From the NCBI GenBank assembly GCA_030737835.1, contig CM060855.1, forward strand, positions 14,389,438 to 14,453,437: 64,000 nt of DNA, in the 5' to 3' direction. Below are positions 23,256 to 34,775 of the stretch, piece by piece. The notes beneath the pieces are model-generated. The model did no database searches. It was given only the letters and a program-made list of their open reading frames with translations, and was not told the DNA's origin. Numbering within the stretch: the first letter of the stretch is position 1; the number at the start of each line of letters is the position of its first letter. A program made the position numbers and the translations under genes. Origin of the DNA: Acorus gramineus. Its lineage: Eukaryota; Streptophyta; Magnoliopsida; Acorales; Acoraceae.

Positions 23256-23988
23256 AATAAGATTGGATGAAGTTAGAATTGAAGGGCATGGTTAGGAATA
23301 AAACTCTTACTAGATAATAAATACAAAGGAGACACATTTTCAAAGCATCCAACCATGGCTGTCCCCCTCTAACTTCATAGAGTACTCTTTCTTCTTCTTT
23401 CCGCCTTTCACCAGATCGCTATCAATGACGTGTCCTGGCGGAGTGGGTCCCAGTCGCACCAATGCCGCAAAATAGAACAAGCGTTCGTGGGACCCACTTG
23501 AGAATCTAACTTTACCAGACACACACGTAGACAACACACGTGTGTACGGCCTAGGATAAGCCTTTACAGAACCCCTATTTTTTTTTTTTTTTTTGGTTGT
23601 TTGATCAACCTTTCTTTCTTTCTTTACAGGGTCCACCAAAATCCATTTTCTCTTCTTTTGGTTCCCATGTGAGCTAGTTAGTAACCCTTGACATACATTC
23701 GCAGCTACTGTTTTTTTTTTTTTTTTTTAAATCGAACATGTGAAACTTGAAACAATTTATTTAATTTGAATGGATTGATCTTGAAAATAAATAATTAGGT
23801 GATAAAATAATATAATTGAATCAAATGTATAAAATAAATCAATCATGTTACATAAAATATACCAACAACAAATATAATTTTCATTTTCTAATATGCGATG
23901 ATGTTTCACCATTATATTTTTATTTCACTATTCTATTACTAATCAAAGCTTACAACGAGTTTTATAATGGCCTTGTTAGAAGTGTTTT
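23256..23988. other. Non-genic stretch
   Basis: Moderately AT-rich with two long T runs (near 23580 and 23711). The minus-strand frame at 23340-23639 has no recognisable content. Nothing else seen. Confidence 0.4.
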
Positions 23989-24794
23989 AACATGTGTTTG
24001 GATACATAATAAGATTTATTATAGGGTATACAATTATAATAGCATAAGTGGATGTAATAGTGGAATAAATGATTTTGTGTTTAATTGCATTTTCAATTAT
24101 TTTTATTGGGAAACATAATAATAAAGTTTTTGTTGTTTAGATAAAATGTAAATAAAGTGTGGATAATGATTTATAAAAGCTGAAAAAAAAGTAAAATTGA
24201 ATTGACATGTGATTTATAAGATGTGATGACAGTTGATTTGACAGTGGGTCCACGTATTTTTTGGGTGGAATAACCTAGAATAACTTTAATTCTAAGCGCA
24301 TATTTGGTTCAAGAATTAAATCATTATGAGATTTATGATTATTCTAGTATAAATAAAGATAAAATAATTTTGTGTTTCATTGTATTTTGAATTATTCACA
24401 TTGGGAAACGTAATAATAAAGTTTTTGTTGTTTGGATAAAATATGAATAAAGTGTGAATACAAATTTATAAAAGATAAAAAAATGATGACTGTTAATTTG
24501 TAAGAGGTGATGATAATTGATTTGATAATGGGCCCATATTTTCTTTTGATTTGAATAACCTAGAATAACTTAATTATAATGGGTGAATGGAATCCATATA
24601 TCACTTTATACTAGTTAATTCTGACATTAAAGTTCTCATTTATTCTAGTTATCTAAACATTCATAATGAGATTATTCAAACTAATTTCAATTTATTCCGG
24701 ACTTATTCTCTAATCAAACATGGGCTTAAGGTTGGTTGAAATCCATGTAATAATTTATACTAATTTATTCTTACATATGTTATCACGTGTTATT

Positions 24795-24820
<26 letters not shown>
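23989..24820 (+). mobile_element. MITE of the GGGAAACATAATAATAAA family, interrupted by a second copy
   Basis: This older copy starts near AACATGTGTTTGG and carries the family phrases GGGAAACATAATAATAAAG, TTTTTGTTGTTTAG, ATTTATAAAAG, GATGACAGTTGATTTGA and GAATAACCTAGAATAACTTT. At 24294 it is cut by another copy and resumes at 24727 with the expected next phrase (GAAATCCATGTAATAATTTA). The right end is lost in an AT microsatellite. Confidence 0.65.
24295..24726 (+). mobile_element. Complete MITE copy nested in its own family, 432 bp
   Basis: Ends AGCGCATATTTGG and, inverted, AGCCCATGTTTG are flanked by TA on both sides (24293-24294, 24727-24728). A TAA/TWA reading is also possible. The host copy resumes directly after it, which fixes the borders. 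The 2-bp TA points to Tc1/mariner-type mobilisation and the TWA reading to PIF/Harbinger; the sequence does not decide. Non-coding. Confidence 0.75.

Positions 24821-24831
<11 letters not shown>
24797..24831. repeat. (AT)n microsatellite
   Basis: Pure AT dinucleotide run of about 35 bp at the lost right end of the older MITE copy. Confidence 0.9.
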
Positions 24832-24835
<4 letters not shown>

Positions 24836-25819
24836 TATTAATTTATATTAAATTAACATTTCTTAATTAAAAAAAAAAAGATTTTCGACAAATGTCATAA
24901 CTTGAGAGGGGATTCTGGTTTCAGTTTATCTCACGTCTTGACGTCAATCAACTCAACCTTTTATCGTCTTTTAACTTTCATTTCTTGATCATCTGCCCGA
25001 TTTACGATGCGTTCCGACCTCCAATCATAACATGCACAGCTTTTGAGGCTATCGTCTCGCTTCCCGAGGCAGATATCACAAGAAAGCCTCGGAAGCCGAG
25101 CAGTACAAGTGATGTGACGTAATGGTTTACTGGAACACTCCGTTCGATCATCAGTACTGTTTTGTGACAACGCCCGTGACATTAATGTCGAGATATCGAG
25201 CTTCATTTTATTAATTAATCTGTGAATTTAATTTTAGACTGATCAGTTAAACTAATTGGTGTGTATTGTGGGTATGTCAGCTTATCAGAATTAACACGAT
25301 CCTTCTCGTGCGGACTATCTTATAATATTTTCAATTTTAATTAGGTTTGTATAGAGTAGAGATCGTTTGAACGTATTTTTGTTAGGTATGATGTATTGAT
25401 AAATATAAATAAAGTGCCCTTTCATTGATCTATGTATGGATGCATGCGTCGCAATCTAATCTAATATAAATTTTTATTGTTGACAATCAATTATGAGCAA
25501 TTAACAGTAGTTAAGTATTTTTGTTTGAGTGTACTGCATCATATAAAAGGATATACTTCAATTTGAGTCATTAATCTTGTAATTCATTCACCTACCAAAA
25601 AAAAAAAAAAAAAAAAACACACTGAGGTGGTGAAGAGGATACCCATTTTTTTGGAATTGCCCTAATTTAGAATGATGTATAATTTCATAGTGTTGGTAAA
25701 CTAAGAGTTATTAGTAGAAAATTAATATGATTAAGCAAATCCATTTTTTAATTCCTTCTCCTTTTCATTTTATATTTATCTGTGATCTCAAGTTTCTAAA
25801 AATTTGTTTGGAAGCCATG
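24832..25819. other. Non-genic stretch
   Basis: The part at 24895-25210 is less AT-rich and contains an 81-codon minus-strand frame of unknown content. The remainder is AT-rich. No ends or domains recognised. Confidence 0.4.
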
Positions 25820-26175
25820 TTAGGGATGGTTAATGTTGGCGTGTATCATGAATGAGACTCCCTGACCCCGGAGGAGAGTAAAAGATCCATAGGAAAATAA
25901 TGTTTCAAAGTAGTCATCATCAAGGAGGTGGATCTAGGCCTCCATGGGACCATGGCTAGGATCCCATTTGAGCTCACCCTTCAAGCCACACACATGACAT
26001 GGGTCTCACCCCTTCACTAATGAGATTATAGCTAGCCTCATGCCAAAGTACATAGCATTAGAGAGAATGACTGACCCTGTAGAACACATATACCACTTCA
26101 AACAATGTAAAAGATGGCTCTACAGACTACAAGACAATGATAAAGCTGTGCAAAGCACGAGGGGGGACAACTAGG
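25820..26175 (+). mobile_element. Ty3/gypsy gag fossil (Tat-like), partial
   Basis: A plus-strand reading contains SPFTNEIIASLMPKY and MTDPVEHIYHFK, which recalls the gag motif 'PFT-EI-----P-K...-DP--H---F' of Tat-lineage Ty3/gypsy elements. Only a few hundred bases are recognisable. No LTRs were found beside it. Broken and old. A hAT element lies directly downstream. Confidence 0.45.
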
Positions 26176-26193
26176 TCATGAAAGCCCCTTAAC

Positions 26194-26779
26194 GAGGGCC
26201 GGTCCAGAGATTTACAAAATGAATTGGGGACCTAGGCTTGCTTGTAAAATTAAAAGGGGCCCCTAAATTCACTTTTTTCTTTCTATCTAATTTTTACTAT
26301 TATAAAAAAATTATATTTTTAAAAATTTAAGTTATATTTTTTTAAACAACTAAACTTAATAAAATAGAACAAATAAAAGTAACATAATATATATATATAT
26401 ATAAGTTTTTAAAAATTAAATAAAATAATTCAAAAATAATAAATGAAAACCCAAAATCCCAATTAAGTAGCGATAAAAAAACAAAAATTAAAAAAAAAAA
26501 GATAAAAACAAATGAAAAAATTTGACAAACAAACCAAAATAAATAATCTTACAAAAATGTGTGAATTGAGTTTCTTCTCTGTAAATCAAATAACAAATAA
26601 ATAAATTCCAATAAATTAGGAACAACTATAAAATATGAAATAAAAATAAAAATTAAATACAAAATAAAATAAATCTCAATAAAATTGGGATAAATAACAT
26701 TTTTTAGATTTTGGAGCCCTTGAAAAGTGGGGGTCCTAGGCGACTGTCTTGGTTGCCTATGCTCAGGGCCAACTCTGGG
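26194..26779. mobile_element. Non-autonomous hAT element, 586 bp
   Basis: Flanking 8-mers CCCTTAAC (26186-26193) and ACCTTAAC (26780-26787) differ at one base. Ends GAGGGCCGGTCCAGAG and, inverted, CCCAGAGTTGGCCCTGAG are a hAT-like pair built around GGCC. Subterminal GGGGCCCC and 'gggggtcctagg' phrases are followed by a very A/T-rich core. No transposase. Confidence 0.75.
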
Positions 26780-26809
26780 ACCTTAACCACCACCCCTGAG
26801 TGATTGGGT

Positions 26810-27190
26810 TGATGAATTAGGTTATTTGGGATAGATAACTTTTTAAATTGAATAAGCCATTTTCTTATTGATTAAGTTTATAGCTTTTCTCATTAAAAAA
26901 AATAATAATGAATTTTTTGTTGTTTGGTTGACTATCCATGAAAAATTGGTTAAATGTGAATAAGTATGTGTATAAAAGTAAAAAGATTAATTATTATGTG
27001 AGTCTTTCTTTGATAAGTGGAATAGACTGGGTGGAATAACATAATTACAAGAGAGACGTAGATCGAGTACCAATACCAACCTATTCCCTTCATTCTGACA
27101 TAGTAATATGGGTTATTACTACTAAATAAACAACATTTTATCCCTTATTTTATTTTAATCACCCCTATTCCAAATAGGGGGTTAAAGTTA
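26810..27190 (+). mobile_element. Diverged copy of the GGGAAACATAATAATAAA MITE family
   Basis: Shares TTTTTGTTGTTTGGTTGA, 'aaatgtgaataagtatg', 'gggtggaataacataattaca' and the right-end phrase 'ttcattctgacatag' in family order. Ends are too worn to fix exactly. Confidence 0.55.
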
Positions 27191-27917
27191 CACAAATGGG
27201 ACATGCAACTAAGACTGGATCGATCACAAAGAGCCTTTAAATAAGGATGGAAAAGGAACAAGGACTCATTAATTTGTTGGGACGTCGTAGGCCCTCCTAA
27301 CCTCTCTTAGACCTATGGGTTGGATTTGATATCCCATAATTAATTATAAGCAAAGTGCGCTAGCCAATTGAAATTCAAAAACAGCTAATTGTCCTCTTTA
27401 GAAAGGCAAAAGCTTGTTGTGAAATGAAGTGAAGAAAAACTGAAGAAATGGCTGACCTCCCTTTAAATCGATTGGACCCCTGAGAATATTGTTTTTTTTT
27501 TTTTAATGATAAGTATAGTAAACGCTTTAATATATTAAGAGATAAAAATCCAAATAGAAATAGAAAAACAAATAGAAGAATGAGGGCCCATGGGACCTGG
27601 GTAGAAGAATGTCCTACCAACCAGGTCCCACAAATGGGCTTGGTGTTTTTGTAGTTACCACCACCAATCCTTGTTGAGTGAGCCAAACATTGAGCCAGCA
27701 TCTCCCATATCATGAATCATCTAATCTCTGATGTGACGTGTAAGATGAGATTTTTACACTAACAATTAAGAATATGCCAAAATGTAAAGTGGTTAAGGAG
27801 TTCGAAAATTTGAAAAATGGAAACTCTACACATATATTAAAAAAATAATAATAATAATAATCATTCATACAAAAAAAAAAAAAAAAAGTTTTTTAAAAAG
27901 TCCTTACACAAAAAAAC
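27191..27917. other. Non-genic stretch
   Basis: AT-rich with T and A runs (27491-27504, 27871-27888). A minus-strand frame at 27375-27713 has no recognised content. Confidence 0.4.
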
Positions 27918-28496
27918 AGGGGCAATATACCACCCTATGAATTGAATACCCCACCCCAAATAAAACAAATACAAGGGTGGGATTGGCCTTCCTCGAGGAG
28001 GAGGAGGAGAAGAAGAAGAAGAGAGAGAGAGAGAGAGGATGGGCATGTGGGAGGGAGGCGATGATTGCACTGGCAGACAACACAGGACAACAATTGGTAA
28101 CTTTTCTCTTCCTTTTTTTTTTCTTTATCTGTCTTTCTCTATTTGTCTCTCTTAATCTCTCTCCCCTAGCCCCCTCCATTGCTGTCATTGCCACCACCTT
28201 CATCTGTCCCCTCCCAAGCAGCAACTACCCTCCCTCTCTCTCTCTCCCCCCCCCCTTCCTCTCCCTCTCTCTCTCTTTCTCCCTTCTCAGCACCATCCTC
28301 CCCCCCTCCCCCCCCGTCGCAGCCAACCTCCGCCCTACCTCAGCCGTCCACTTGTCCCCCCCCCCCCCCCCTCCTCTATTTCTTTTTCTCCTCATTTTAT
28401 TCTTCATTTTTTTTTTAAGATGCAAACTCCACCCCAAAAAAAAACAAAAATGTGGGGGTGGGGTTGCATCTTTATGGGGGTAATATAACTCTCTCC
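27918..28496. mobile_element. TIR element with GA- and CT-rich arms, 579 bp
   Basis: The left end (AGGGGCAATATACCACCC) and the inverted right end (GGAGAGAGTTATATTACCCCC) are diverged inverted repeats. The right end matches the ends of the element at 48816-49316. A purine-rich arm at about 28000-28040, a pyrimidine-rich arm at 28150-28370 and a C run at about 28358-28371 lie inside. No clear target duplication. Long open frames on both strands here are Leu/Ser/Pro or Arg/Glu low complexity. Confidence 0.55.
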
Positions 28497-30538
28497 ACCA
28501 AACAAAATGGATTGGTAAACAGGGTCTCCAATCACAAGCAAATGTATATACATTTTTCTAAAGTTTTAAAACATGTTTATACAATTAAAAATTGTGTATA
28601 TACAGCATAAATATTTATTATAAAAATATATTATTAAATACAATATTCAAAATTTGGTTTTTCATGAAATATTGTACATATATTCACCCGCTTGTGGTGG
28701 GACATATTACTGAATTGTAAACTCTATCAATTTTCCGTGTTCTTAATGACAAATTTTCAGACCAATCAGATTCACATAAATCAATTGTGTAGAGTCAAGA
28801 TTAATAAGTAAAAAAAAAAAAAAATCTAATAGTTTGCAATTTAACAAACCGCAAACTTTTAGTACTATTTTGATAAAGAAATAAATATTTATGATAAGTT
28901 AGCCTAATTTATGAGAATAAAAAAATCATTATTTTTATCCATATTTATATTTGATAATGCATTTTGATATGCCCATTTTTTGTGTTCTTATCATTAACTT
29001 TGTATTTGGATCTTATCTAAAATAAAACTTTGCATTTAAATCACATGATGTAAAATATGGGATAACTTCAAAAAAATTAAAAAATATCAAGTCTACCATT
29101 TCTATTAAAGGGGCATTAATATTGTTGATTTTGGTTTCATAAAGTTTTTAGTTTTTTTTTTTTTTTTTTTTGAAAGACAGTTATAAATGCTGTCCATATT
29201 TTACAAACGAGGTCAAAAAATGGGGATAAAGTTTATTACACATTTTACCTATAACAAAATATCCTAACTTTTTTTGTCAAAATATTGACAATTATTCATA
29301 TTTTATCTTTTTTTTTTATACTATACGAAATAACATGTTATTTAACTCAATTATTTTCTTATCATAACCCCTTGTCCCACACCAAACCAGTTTTATGGTT
29401 TTACACTTTTACCATACCAAACAAAACAGAAATGTAACATTTTTTTGGACAGATCACAGGACCATTTGGCCAATCAATTTGATGGTATCGTATCTTTATC
29501 ACTATCACAGTCGTCTGGTCTTGCAAGGAGACAGGGTTAATTGCAGAATGGAACAGTACAATGAATGTCATTTCACAAAGGATCAACCGACTCAAATAAT
29601 AGTACCTTTATATATATATTTAAAAAACTACATATATTGATGAATATAAATATTTACATAAATACAACTAAATAATAAATACGAGAAAATTCATTTGAAA
29701 GAAAAATAACATAAATAAATATTAAGTTTTTTTTTTTTGGAAATTAATTAGAGATTCCTATGATCATTCGTCTATTATTTTTTAGTTCTCTAAAAAATTT
29801 TAAATTTTTTTTATCTTTAAAACAATAAAAAATTATCTTTTCTTAGATCCATTCAATCAGATGTTATTCAAAAATACTGAAATTACCTTTGTCCTATTAT
29901 GCGAAGGTTAACAATGTACTAAAGATACTTAACAATGTACTAAAGATTGTTTACAATATACTAAAATAATTGAACAGAAGGTATTTTTGATATTTTTAAA
30001 CAAAATTTGAATAGAAGAAGTTAAATATAATTTTTTATTATTTTAAGGACTTAAAAAAACTTAAAATTTTTTAAAACTTAAAAATAATAGATGTGCTACC
30101 ACATATACTCTAATTAATTTTTATTTAATTTTTTTTTTTTGGTTGCTTACGTTGTTATTGGACCACACAGGACTCGCAAAAGGCAGCTCTTTAAATAAAG
30201 TACATTTTGCCACGGTCACGGTGACTTTAAAATAGTATAAAGTCAAAAATAAAATTAAAAATTAAAAAAAATTTAAAAAGGATGGGATGGCCTACATTCT
30301 ACCACAAGAAAAGGAAGGCAGGGAAGTCCATGGTCCTCTCTGTCCGGACGGCTCAGATTCGTTTAAATTTTACCTGTCGTGGCGTTCTCATTTGCCACGT
30401 CATCATAGCAAAACCACGTGAAAGTTTGTTTTTTTAACCTCAGCAACTCGTCCCCCCCCTTTTTTTTTTTACCTCAATTTCGACGACAACATAAATAAAA
30501 TACAAATTCGCGACTTTACAGGTTTCCAAAAAAGCCCC
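28497..30538. other. AT-rich 3' flank of the HD-Zip gene
   Basis: No gene seen. Very AT-rich to about 30130, with scattered pieces resembling the local MITE family (28870-29380). From 30290 to 30538 composition becomes more balanced, which fits the HD-Zip gene's 3' untranslated region and terminator on the minus strand. A clear poly(A) signal could not be chosen. Confidence 0.45.
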
Positions 30539-31570
30539 TCAAATCCCACTCAATTCTCTCCGGTTACCCCCATCACCAGTCGGGTTCGTCGGTTCGTCGA
30601 AGAAGAAATCGTATGCCACGTCAGATGCCGCGGTGAAGAAATCGTGCTCAAACTGGTACTGGTGATCGTCCGATCTGGATCCGAAGCCGAACGTGAAACA
30701 GGGGTCCATCGGTGGACCCGGCGATCCCGACGTGCAAGATCCCCCTCCGTCCATCTTCACCGTCACCGACGCCGCGTTCAATACGGCGCTCGAGTCGCTG
30801 TCGTCGCTCGATCCGTCGATCAAGTAATCACGGCCGTCGATCTTCGCATCAGGTGCATCCGATTCCTTCCCTTCCATCGATGGAAGCTTCTCTTCTTCTT
30901 CCATCATCTTCGCTTTCAATTCCTTGATCTGATCCAAACAGAGCTCAAGTAAATAAGAATCGGGAAAAATCAAGAAAGAATGAACGACGACCGTACGATT
31001 TTTTTGTTTTGTTTTGTGCGTTCGACGACACCTCAGCGAGGAGGGAGTCCTTGTCGCGCTGGAGGGAGTCGAAGCTGATTTTGAGGAAGTCGTAGTTGGA
31101 TTTCAAGACGGAGAACTCCCTCTCGAGATGCTTCGTCTTCCACCTCGCGCGGCGGTTCTGGAACCAGACGGCGACCTGTCTAGGCTGGAGACCGAGCTCC
31201 GTCGCGAGCCGGGTCTTCCTCTCCGGCTCGAGCTTGTTCTCCACCTCGAAATTCTTCTCCAGCGCCTTCACCTGGTCCACGCTCAGCCGTCGCTTCTTCT
31301 CTGATGGGGAAGAAGAAGACATCATCATCGCCGTCTGAACTTCCTCCTCTTCGTAGCCGTCCATTAGGCTCTGGTCCCCAATTATCACCTTCTCTTCTTC
31401 AAGCCCCCAACCACCCCCAAAAAAAAAAAAAAAAAAAAAAAACAAATTTTAAACGAGGGAGATATAGTAAGACAGACATGAATGGATGTAATTGAATGTG
31501 TACCTGTTGTTGGGGAAGGACACATGGGGAGGAGAGCTTCTAAAGAGTCGGAGCTGCTTTGCCTCTTCAT
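30539..31570 (-). CDS. HD-Zip class I transcription factor, ATHB6/ATHB16-like, 273 aa
   Basis: Three exons: 31504-31570, 31032-31396 and 30539-30928, all GT-AG and in phase (822 nt with stop). The protein starts [18 protein letters not shown], the N-terminal signature of the ATHB6/ATHB16 group, then an acidic GYEEEE stretch. The homeodomain spans about residues 55-112 with helix [15 protein letters not shown] (100-111). A leucine zipper follows with leucines at 113, 120, 127, 134, 141 and 148, six perfect heptads; the second intron cuts it after residue 144. The C-terminal region is acidic and Ser/Asp/Phe-rich, probably for activation. Known relatives are nuclear dimers binding CAATNATTG that act in ABA, drought and growth responses. 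That role is inferred for this copy. The 67-nt first exon is easy to miss: without it the second exon has no ATG until DQSLM. Confidence 0.92.
31405..31445 (-). other. Homopolymer-headed acceptor of HD-Zip intron 1
   Basis: On the minus strand about 22 T residues are followed by GGGGGTGGTTGGGGG and CTTGAAG, the acceptor used in the gene model. The T run is a strong polypyrimidine tract, but the G-rich spacer before the AG is unusual. A second AG eight bases downstream (exon start GTGATAATT) would shift the frame. Confidence 0.6.
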
Positions 31571-31639
31571 TTGAGGTGTTATGATTAATAAGAGATGTAG
31601 AGAGAGTCTTAAACGGGGTATCTTTAAATGGGGAAATAA

Positions 31640-31660
31640 TTAAGAGGCAGGAGAAGCCAT
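31640..31660 (-). CDS. Short upstream ORF in the HD-Zip leader
   Basis: Within the predicted leader the only ATG before the main start opens ATGGCTTCTCCTGCCTCTTAA, read as MASPAS and stop. It ends 69 nt before the main ATG and does not overlap it. G at +4 gives a fair context. It could mildly reduce translation of the main frame; no conservation can be judged here. Confidence 0.4.
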   Translation of the reverse strand: MASPAS

Positions 31661-31761
31661 TGGAGAGATGTTGAGGAAGAACACACAAACTGAGTGGGAA
31701 ACGGAGAGTCTAAAAGACTCCTCCTCAGTCTCTGTGAACTCCATTTCATCCACTTCAGAAC

Positions 31762-31770
31762 CCATTTATA
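31762..31770 (-). promoter_or_regulatory. TATA box of the HD-Zip gene
   Basis: TATAAATGG on the minus strand, 192-200 bp upstream of the start codon. It predicts a transcription start near 31735 and a leader of about 165 nt. It is the best TATA match in the upstream 400 bp. A long GA/CT run (31851-31884) lies about 80 bp further upstream and may be a GAGA-type promoter element. Confidence 0.55.
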
Positions 31771-31850
31771 GATTCAGTGTGAGAGAAGAAGAGTGACAGT
31801 GGATTCTAAAAATTGTTATGATTTTAGGTGCTTTTCATTTGGTGGAAACC

Positions 31851-31884
<34 letters not shown>
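31851..31884. repeat. (GA)n microsatellite upstream of the HD-Zip gene
   Basis: Nearly pure GA run (CT on the gene's strand), just upstream of the predicted core promoter. GAGA-binding BBR/BPC proteins are known to bind such runs in plants; a role here is inference. Confidence 0.85.
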
Positions 31885-31890
<6 letters not shown>

Positions 31891-32860
31891 TTTGGCTTTG
31901 GTCGAACAGGGAGGGGTTTGTGTGAATAAATAGAGAGAGAGGGACGAAGCAGATGGTGGAGGTGGAGGTGGAGATGGGAAGGGTTAGGAAGTGACCGTGG
32001 TTTGGGGACTTGGGGTTTGGTTGGGTGAGGGAATGAAATGCAGGCGAAATGAGAGGGCAAATTTCATTCCAATTTGGGTGGGGATGTTGATGTTTTGTTG
32101 ACTGGAGATGGCCGGTGAACAAACGGCGTTCGGACGAGAAGATATTTTCTTGGATTAGCGGGTTCAAAATGTCCCTTTTTTTTTTTTTTTTTGCTCACAT
32201 GTTTTATTTGTCAGTGAAAAGAAAGTCACTGAGGATGGATGTGTGTGTTCAAACCCAACAAAATTGAAGGATAGATATGCTTGTGGGAAGGGGTTGCTTT
32301 AATTGATAGCACGATTAACATGGCGAAATGGTTGGGATAAAATGCCGTTGACTGATGATGGTAGACGTGCTGGATCGGATGGATTGTTGTTCTCACATAT
32401 TGCTAATTTCCTGCTCTTCTTCTATTTGTAAATGTCTAGCCTTTGCTTGCAACCTATAATCTTGATTCAAGCTTCTTGATCATCCTCTCAAATGCCATTA
32501 AGATGCCTTATGTAATTAAAGTTAAAATTTTAATCAGTCGCTTTTAGTATTGTTTTTTAATCTTAAATAAATTACAAAATGATACATGATTTCATTTGAA
32601 ATGTATACATTCTTTAAATGAATGCATAAACTTGTTGTGTGAGAATTATAATTAAAATTATGACTGGTTTTATTGATGCTCTAAAAATACATGATAAATT
32701 ACTGTAATACTCTTTTGAATTTTCTTGATAAATTACTGGAACACACTAACTATATTTATAGTTGACTCTAAGGGGATTTATTGATTTTTACAATTGTCTT
32801 TTTCGATTTTCATAACTTTCTAGAGAGTTATATCAATTTTTTCATTGTTTTTAATCAATG
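31885..32860. other. Upstream region of the HD-Zip gene
   Basis: The part to about 32160 is GA- and G-rich with no stops in some frames through low complexity. After the T run at 32177 it becomes AT-rich. Probably distal promoter. No gene or transposon ends seen. Confidence 0.4.
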
Positions 32861-32865
32861 GTGAG

Positions 32866-33717
32866 TGTGGAGGGAAAAATCTACACCCTATCAGAAGGTG
32901 ACACGTGCTTGGAGTTATTCGGGCGTGAACCACCGCGTCCAGACATGACAAAACCATAGAGTGACGAGCAGGCACACCCGATTAGGTAAGACACGACCAG
33001 ACTGACCTATCCTCGAGGTGAATCAAGTCTAGTAAGACGGTATTACACATCACTGGCGGATACCAAGTGGCGTATCGAGTAGGACTCCGTGTCTCGACTA
33101 GACAAAGACCACGAGGAGAACTTCGGAAATGGTCAGACACCCATCATGCCGGTAATTGTCAGATGAATGATTAAGACCCATTACTTACAAAACATGGATA
33201 CTTAAGGGTATGTTTAGCTACAATAAAGTAGAGCAGTTAACATAAAACTTGCCTACTAACAGCCATTAATTGAGGGGGAAAGCTGCTACAACGGCTATAT
33301 GGCCCAACGAACCCTTATAAAAAGGGAGGTAACATCAAGTAAAAGGTATGAGTCCATTTTGTTAACAAGCCACCTTAAGAGTGAGATTATTCTTCATTAA
33401 ATTCCCTTATTAACTTAAGTATCGGAGTCCCCTTGTGGATGTAAAATACTGACTCGAAAGGATGTAAAATAGGCCATGTACTCTTGTGGCATGCTTTCTT
33501 GTGTTTATCTGAATTGGGCATTTCCTTTCTTAATACTAATTAAGATTGAATGCCTACCATTATCTTCAAAAAGTATCAAAGTCCCCTTGATTGACACCAC
33601 ACCGGTGTCACGCACCCTGCTTCCTTGTTTAGCGCAGGATCCATTTTCCTTTGGGTTCGAATTCAAGAAGGAGGCTCCGACCGCTTACGTTGACTGAAGG
33701 GGAAAAATACTTCCTCA
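32866..33717 (+). mobile_element. Solo LTR, probably Ty3/gypsy (Tat-like), about 852 bp
   Basis: It runs from TGTGGAGGGAAAAATC to AAATACTTCCTCA, with matching short inverted ends (TGTGGAGG / TGAGGAAG). GTGAG precedes it, and the same 5-mer follows one base beyond the right end. A TATA box (TTATAAAAAGGG near 33315) and a following 'cttattaacttaagtatcggagtc' leader phrase are typical of Tat-lineage LTRs. No internal coding region lies beside it. Fossil solo LTR of moderate age. Confidence 0.6.
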
Positions 33718-33723
33718 GGTGAG

Positions 33724-34280
33724 TATAAAATAGCAGAAGAATTTTCAAAAAAAGACTGTGACATTTTTTTAATTATCAAAATGACTAAATCGGATTTCTC
33801 ATATTTCATAGGGACTCATTATAATGTATTAATTAAAATAATTTAATTCAAGAATTAAATCTATTAATCGTACATATTTTTTTTAATAACCTATGCTAAT
33901 TTTTTAATTTTTTATAGATTAAAACTGATGTAGCAAATATTCGATAGAGTTGTATTGATTTTTCTGAATAAAATAAATAATTTGAGAACGGCTGTCGCAG
34001 CCGAGCCGACGAGATTCGGCTGTGGTTTTTTTTTTCTGATTTCAGGTGCCGGAATTACTATTAACACGTGATTAATCTGCTTCTTTGTTTTTGGATTAAT
34101 TTAATTATGAGTGGGATGAAATGTCAAATTCCTCACACAGCCTAGAAAACATTTATATAGTATAATAATAATAATTAAAAATACATACTTTGGTTCCGGG
34201 GGTGATGGAATGGGAAGATTTGTTGCCCGTCTGGATCAAGGATAATGCCCAGAGTAGTTTCCAATCTCGTTTTCTTTTTG
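33724..34280. other. AT-rich stretch
   Basis: AT-rich sequence with one GC-rich island near 33990-34060. No gene or element ends recognised. Confidence 0.4.
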
Positions 34281-34288
34281 AATAGAAG

Positions 34289-34767
34289 GCTGCAACTCGA
34301 GCGATTGAATTCAGGTTGGCTCCAATCTGAATCTAACTTGAATTCTAAACTACTCAATCCTAACTCGATCTAACTCGATTTTCAACCCGAATTGGACCAA
34401 CCCGAACCCAACCCGTAATTAAATAAACCAACCCGACCCAACCCGAATTGAACCAACCCGACCCAACCCGATTTTCAACCCGAATTGGACCAACCCGATC
34501 CAACCCGTAAGATTAACTAGGTTTACCTAAAATTTGAACTACCCAGATTAGAAGCTAAATAATGAACGGCCATGATTTTTTTTTTTTAACTATTAGTTTA
34601 CGGGTTCAGGTTGGGTCGGGTTGGGAGTAAGGCCAACTCGAACCCAACCCGATTTGTGAGTTAACCTGAATTGGCGAACCCGAACCCGAACTCGAATTCG
34701 ATTTAGTCAACCCAACTCATATAAAAATCGGGTTCTCGGGTTCAACCCAACCCAAGTTGCAGCCCTA
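34289..34767 (-). mobile_element. Non-autonomous hAT element with CCCAACCCGA arrays, 479 bp
   Basis: A perfect 8-bp target duplication AATAGAAG lies at 34281-34288 and 34768-34775. Right end inverted is TAGGGCTGCAACTTGGG; the left end GCTGCAACTCGAG has lost its first bases. Both arms are crowded with (C)AACCCGA/TCGGGTTG repeats, which are likely transposase-binding subterminal sites. The fragment at 14655 belongs to the same family. No coding capacity. Confidence 0.85.
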
Positions 34768-34775
34768 AATAGAAG

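Noticed and set aside
27977-28483. 168-codon frame and its antisense partners
   Set aside because: Composed of GA/CT and poly-C low complexity inside a TIR element; no domain.
30644-31338. Plus-strand open frames across the HD-Zip gene
   Set aside because: They are antisense shadows of a clear homeodomain-zipper frame.
31449-31688. Apparent long upstream frame overlapping the HD-Zip start
   Set aside because: Its first codon is TTG and not ATG on the minus strand, so it is not a credible overlapping uORF.
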